In this document: piece by piece, positions 4,994 through 6,077 of the stretch
How the letters are laid out: each line of letters starts with the position of its first letter
Position numbering within the stretch: position 1 is the first letter of the stretch
Assembly (NCBI GenBank): GCA_015232935.1
Contig: JADFYT010000153.1
Location: 1-6,077, forward strand
Direction of reading: 5' to 3'
Length of the DNA: 6,077 nucleotides
Origin: Desulfamplus sp.
GTDB lineage: Bacteria; Desulfobacterota; Desulfobacteria; Desulfobacterales; Desulfobacteraceae
Notes under the pieces: generated by a model
Told to the model about the DNA's origin: nothing
The model's input: the letters and a program-made list of their open reading frames with translations, nothing else
Database searches by the model: none
Made by a program: the position numbers and the translations under genes

Positions 4994-5311
4994 GGGGGCT
5001 TGAAGAGATAGCCAATATTTTATATACCCTTAGTAACACACCAGAATTTTCACGTTTTTACGCTGCTGCACGCTACTTTCTTTCAAGGTTTAACTGTCTG
5101 GCAAAAAAGCATTTGGGATATTGAATGGACAGACAGACTCCCATCCGACAATGTAAACTTGAAAAAGCACTACAACCATTTGAGTGTGGCCTTTTTGTAT
5201 TTTATCAATAGTATCAGGGGGTGAGCAGCAACGCTACGCACCCTGCAGCAATCAAACATAAAAAGACCGCATTCCGTCATTTTATCAAACAATCTACACA
5301 ATTAGCTTATC
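4994..5311 (+). promoter_or_regulatory. Upstream region of the WS/DGAT gene, weak promoter candidate and inverted repeat
   Basis: No convincing gene is seen in this roughly 320-bp stretch. The best rightward promoter candidate is TTGAGT (5180-5185), 17 bp, TATCAA (5203-5208), each four of six matches. A second, TTGAAG (5000-5005), 17 bp, TATACC (5023-5028), is equally weak. A 7-bp inverted repeat, ctgtctg (5094-5100) and cagacag (5130-5136), has a 29-bp spacer, the same spacer as the phasin operator. TGC/GCA-rich clusters containing acgctac lie at 5061-5076 and 5225-5250. Start site and regulator are unknown. Confidence 0.3.
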
Positions 5312-5317
5312 AGGAGG
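5312..5317 (+). promoter_or_regulatory. Ribosome binding site of the WS/DGAT gene
   Basis: A perfect AGGAGG lies 5 nt before the ATG at 5323, the strongest Shine-Dalgarno in the window. It fixes the start ahead of the in-frame Met5. Confidence 0.9.
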
Positions 5318-5322
5318 AAAAT

Positions 5323-6077
5323 ATGTCCGAAACCATGACAAATGCTGACAATTTCTGGCTCTGCATGGATGACCCTGTCAATCTGATGGTAATAACCGCA
5401 GTAATGGAATTTGAAGAGCCTCTTGATTACAACAGACTCTATGCAACTATAGACAACCGCCTTGCATGCTTTCCAAGATTCAAGAAAAAAATCGAGAAAC
5501 CCATTTCCGGGATTGGTGCGGGAAAATGGGTTACAGACAAAAATTTTGACCTTCGATCTCACATTCACCGGATAGGACTGCCGGCATCAGGTGAAAAGAG
5601 CGACCTTCAGGAGGTCATAGGCGCACTGCAAACAAAATCACTTGATTACAACAAGCCCTTGTGGGACATCCATCTGATTGAAAACTATGGCAAAGGGTGT
5701 GCCCTGTTCTTCAGGATCCACCACTGTATTGCAGATGGAATTGCTCTTGTGCATGTGCTTCTTTCAACAGCTGACTCTGATGCCAATGCCCCATGGCCAG
5801 ACGTAAAAACCCAGCCATCCAAAAGACCTTCTGATTTTGCACCTCTTTTTGTATTTAACTCCATGATGGACAGTGCGAAAGACCTTATCGGCACTGGTCA
5901 GAAAATGGGAAAAACCATTTTAAAAGAGGTTGAAAGATGTGTTACCAATCCAGGCATCCTGAAGGATTGGGGAAAATTTTCAGCCAATATTTCAGCTGAT
6001 GCGGCCAAGGTGTTGTCAAAGCACACAATCATGCCCTCTGATCCAAAAACCGCATTTAAAGGCAAGCTGGGAGTTCA
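5323..6077 (+). CDS. Wax-ester synthase/acyl-CoA:diacylglycerol acyltransferase (WS/DGAT), N-terminal part
   Basis: The first 251 codons of a bifunctional acyltransferase; the gene runs off the right edge (family members are usually about 450-500 residues). It joins an acyl-CoA to a long-chain alcohol, giving wax ester, or to diacylglycerol, giving triacylglycerol, at the inner face of the membrane where lipid bodies form. Seen: the N-terminal block DNFWLCMDDPVNLM (residues 9-22), the FPRFKKKI block (50-57), PLWDIHLIE (112-120) and the catalytic HHCIADG (133-139; HHxxxDG, with His134 the expected base). The later conserved ND block lies outside the window. It is divergent from the phasin/PhaR operon across a shared 504-bp control region, which supports a common storage-lipid role. 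The start is set by AGGAGG at 5 nt. Family is near certain; preference for alcohol or diacylglycerol cannot be told. Confidence 0.95.
   Translation, partial: MSETMTNADNFWLCMDDPVNLMVITAVMEFEEPLDYNRLYATIDNRLACFPRFKKKIEKPISGIGAGKWVTDKNFDLRSHIHRIGLPASGEKSDLQEVIGALQTKSLDYNKPLWDIHLIENYGKGCALFFRIHHCIADGIALVHVLLSTADSDANAPWPDVKTQPSKRPSDFAPLFVFNSMMDSAKDLIGTGQKMGKTILKEVERCVTNPGILKDWGKFSANISADAAKVLSKHTIMPSDPKTAFKGKLGV

Noticed and set aside
5125..5211. A 28-codon plus-strand frame in the WS/DGAT upstream region, starting MDRQTPIRQCK
   Set aside because: Only a weak GGGA precedes it and no family is recognisable. It also ends next to a candidate promoter, so chance is the simplest explanation.
5302..5894. 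Minus-strand frames opposite the WS/DGAT gene (5302-5568 and 5685-5894)
   Set aside because: Both are antisense to a gene with clear family motifs, including HHCIADG, and have no start signals.

Overview
The window looks like part of a chromosome from an anaerobic, moderately AT-rich bacterium, most plausibly a sulfate-reducing deltaproteobacterium of the Desulfobacterales. That placement is inferred from gene content: PhaR-type and phasin-type granule proteins, a wax-ester synthase/diacylglycerol acyltransferase, a patatin, an iron-type alcohol dehydrogenase, and Lys/Glu-rich AT-biased coding. No rRNA or marker gene in the window confirms it. There are no tRNAs, rRNAs, insertion sequences or CRISPR arrays.

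Layout. Almost everything from 4818 down to 1 is one leftward (minus-strand) gene cluster. In transcription order it holds: a phasin-like granule-coat protein (4818-4096); a hairpin (4012-3974); a PhaR-like protein (3953-3519) whose reading frame continues past an in-frame TAG to 2901; a PhaR/phasin hybrid protein (2888-2310); an FFLEE-motif protein of unknown function (2288-1599); a patatin-like lipase (1484-492); and the start of an iron-containing alcohol dehydrogenase (474 to beyond base 1). Most gaps are 12-21 nt, so these look co-transcribed. The exceptions are the 142-nt gap carrying the hairpin and the 114-nt gap before the patatin gene, which carries a 12-bp direct repeat. On the right, a divergently transcribed WS/DGAT gene (5323 to beyond 6077) starts from a 504-bp intergenic region. 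That region contains a strong-looking leftward promoter: perfect TTGACA, 17-bp spacer, CATATT and a 35-bp pure A/T upstream tract. An 11-bp perfect inverted repeat is wrapped around it, as expected of a repressor operator.

How the genes may work together. The cluster reads as a storage-inclusion locus. WS/DGAT would make wax ester or triacylglycerol, the phasin-like protein would coat the inclusion, the PhaR-type proteins would sense or regulate it, the patatin would mobilise stored lipid, and the alcohol dehydrogenase could interconvert aldehydes and alcohols. No PHA synthase is visible, so PHA-granule-type coat and regulator proteins may here serve neutral-lipid bodies. That is a hypothesis.

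The two most notable observations are sequence-level. First, three consecutive genes share one C-terminal module (an N-L-[AP]-[TS]-x-x-[QE]-[FIV] motif followed by a short coiled coil), and in two of them it is fused to a PhaR N-terminal domain. Second, the middle gene has a TAG exactly inside that coiled coil, while the frame beyond it stays aligned with its paralogue without a gap and remains open for 205 more codons of acidic repeats and a Lys-rich tail.
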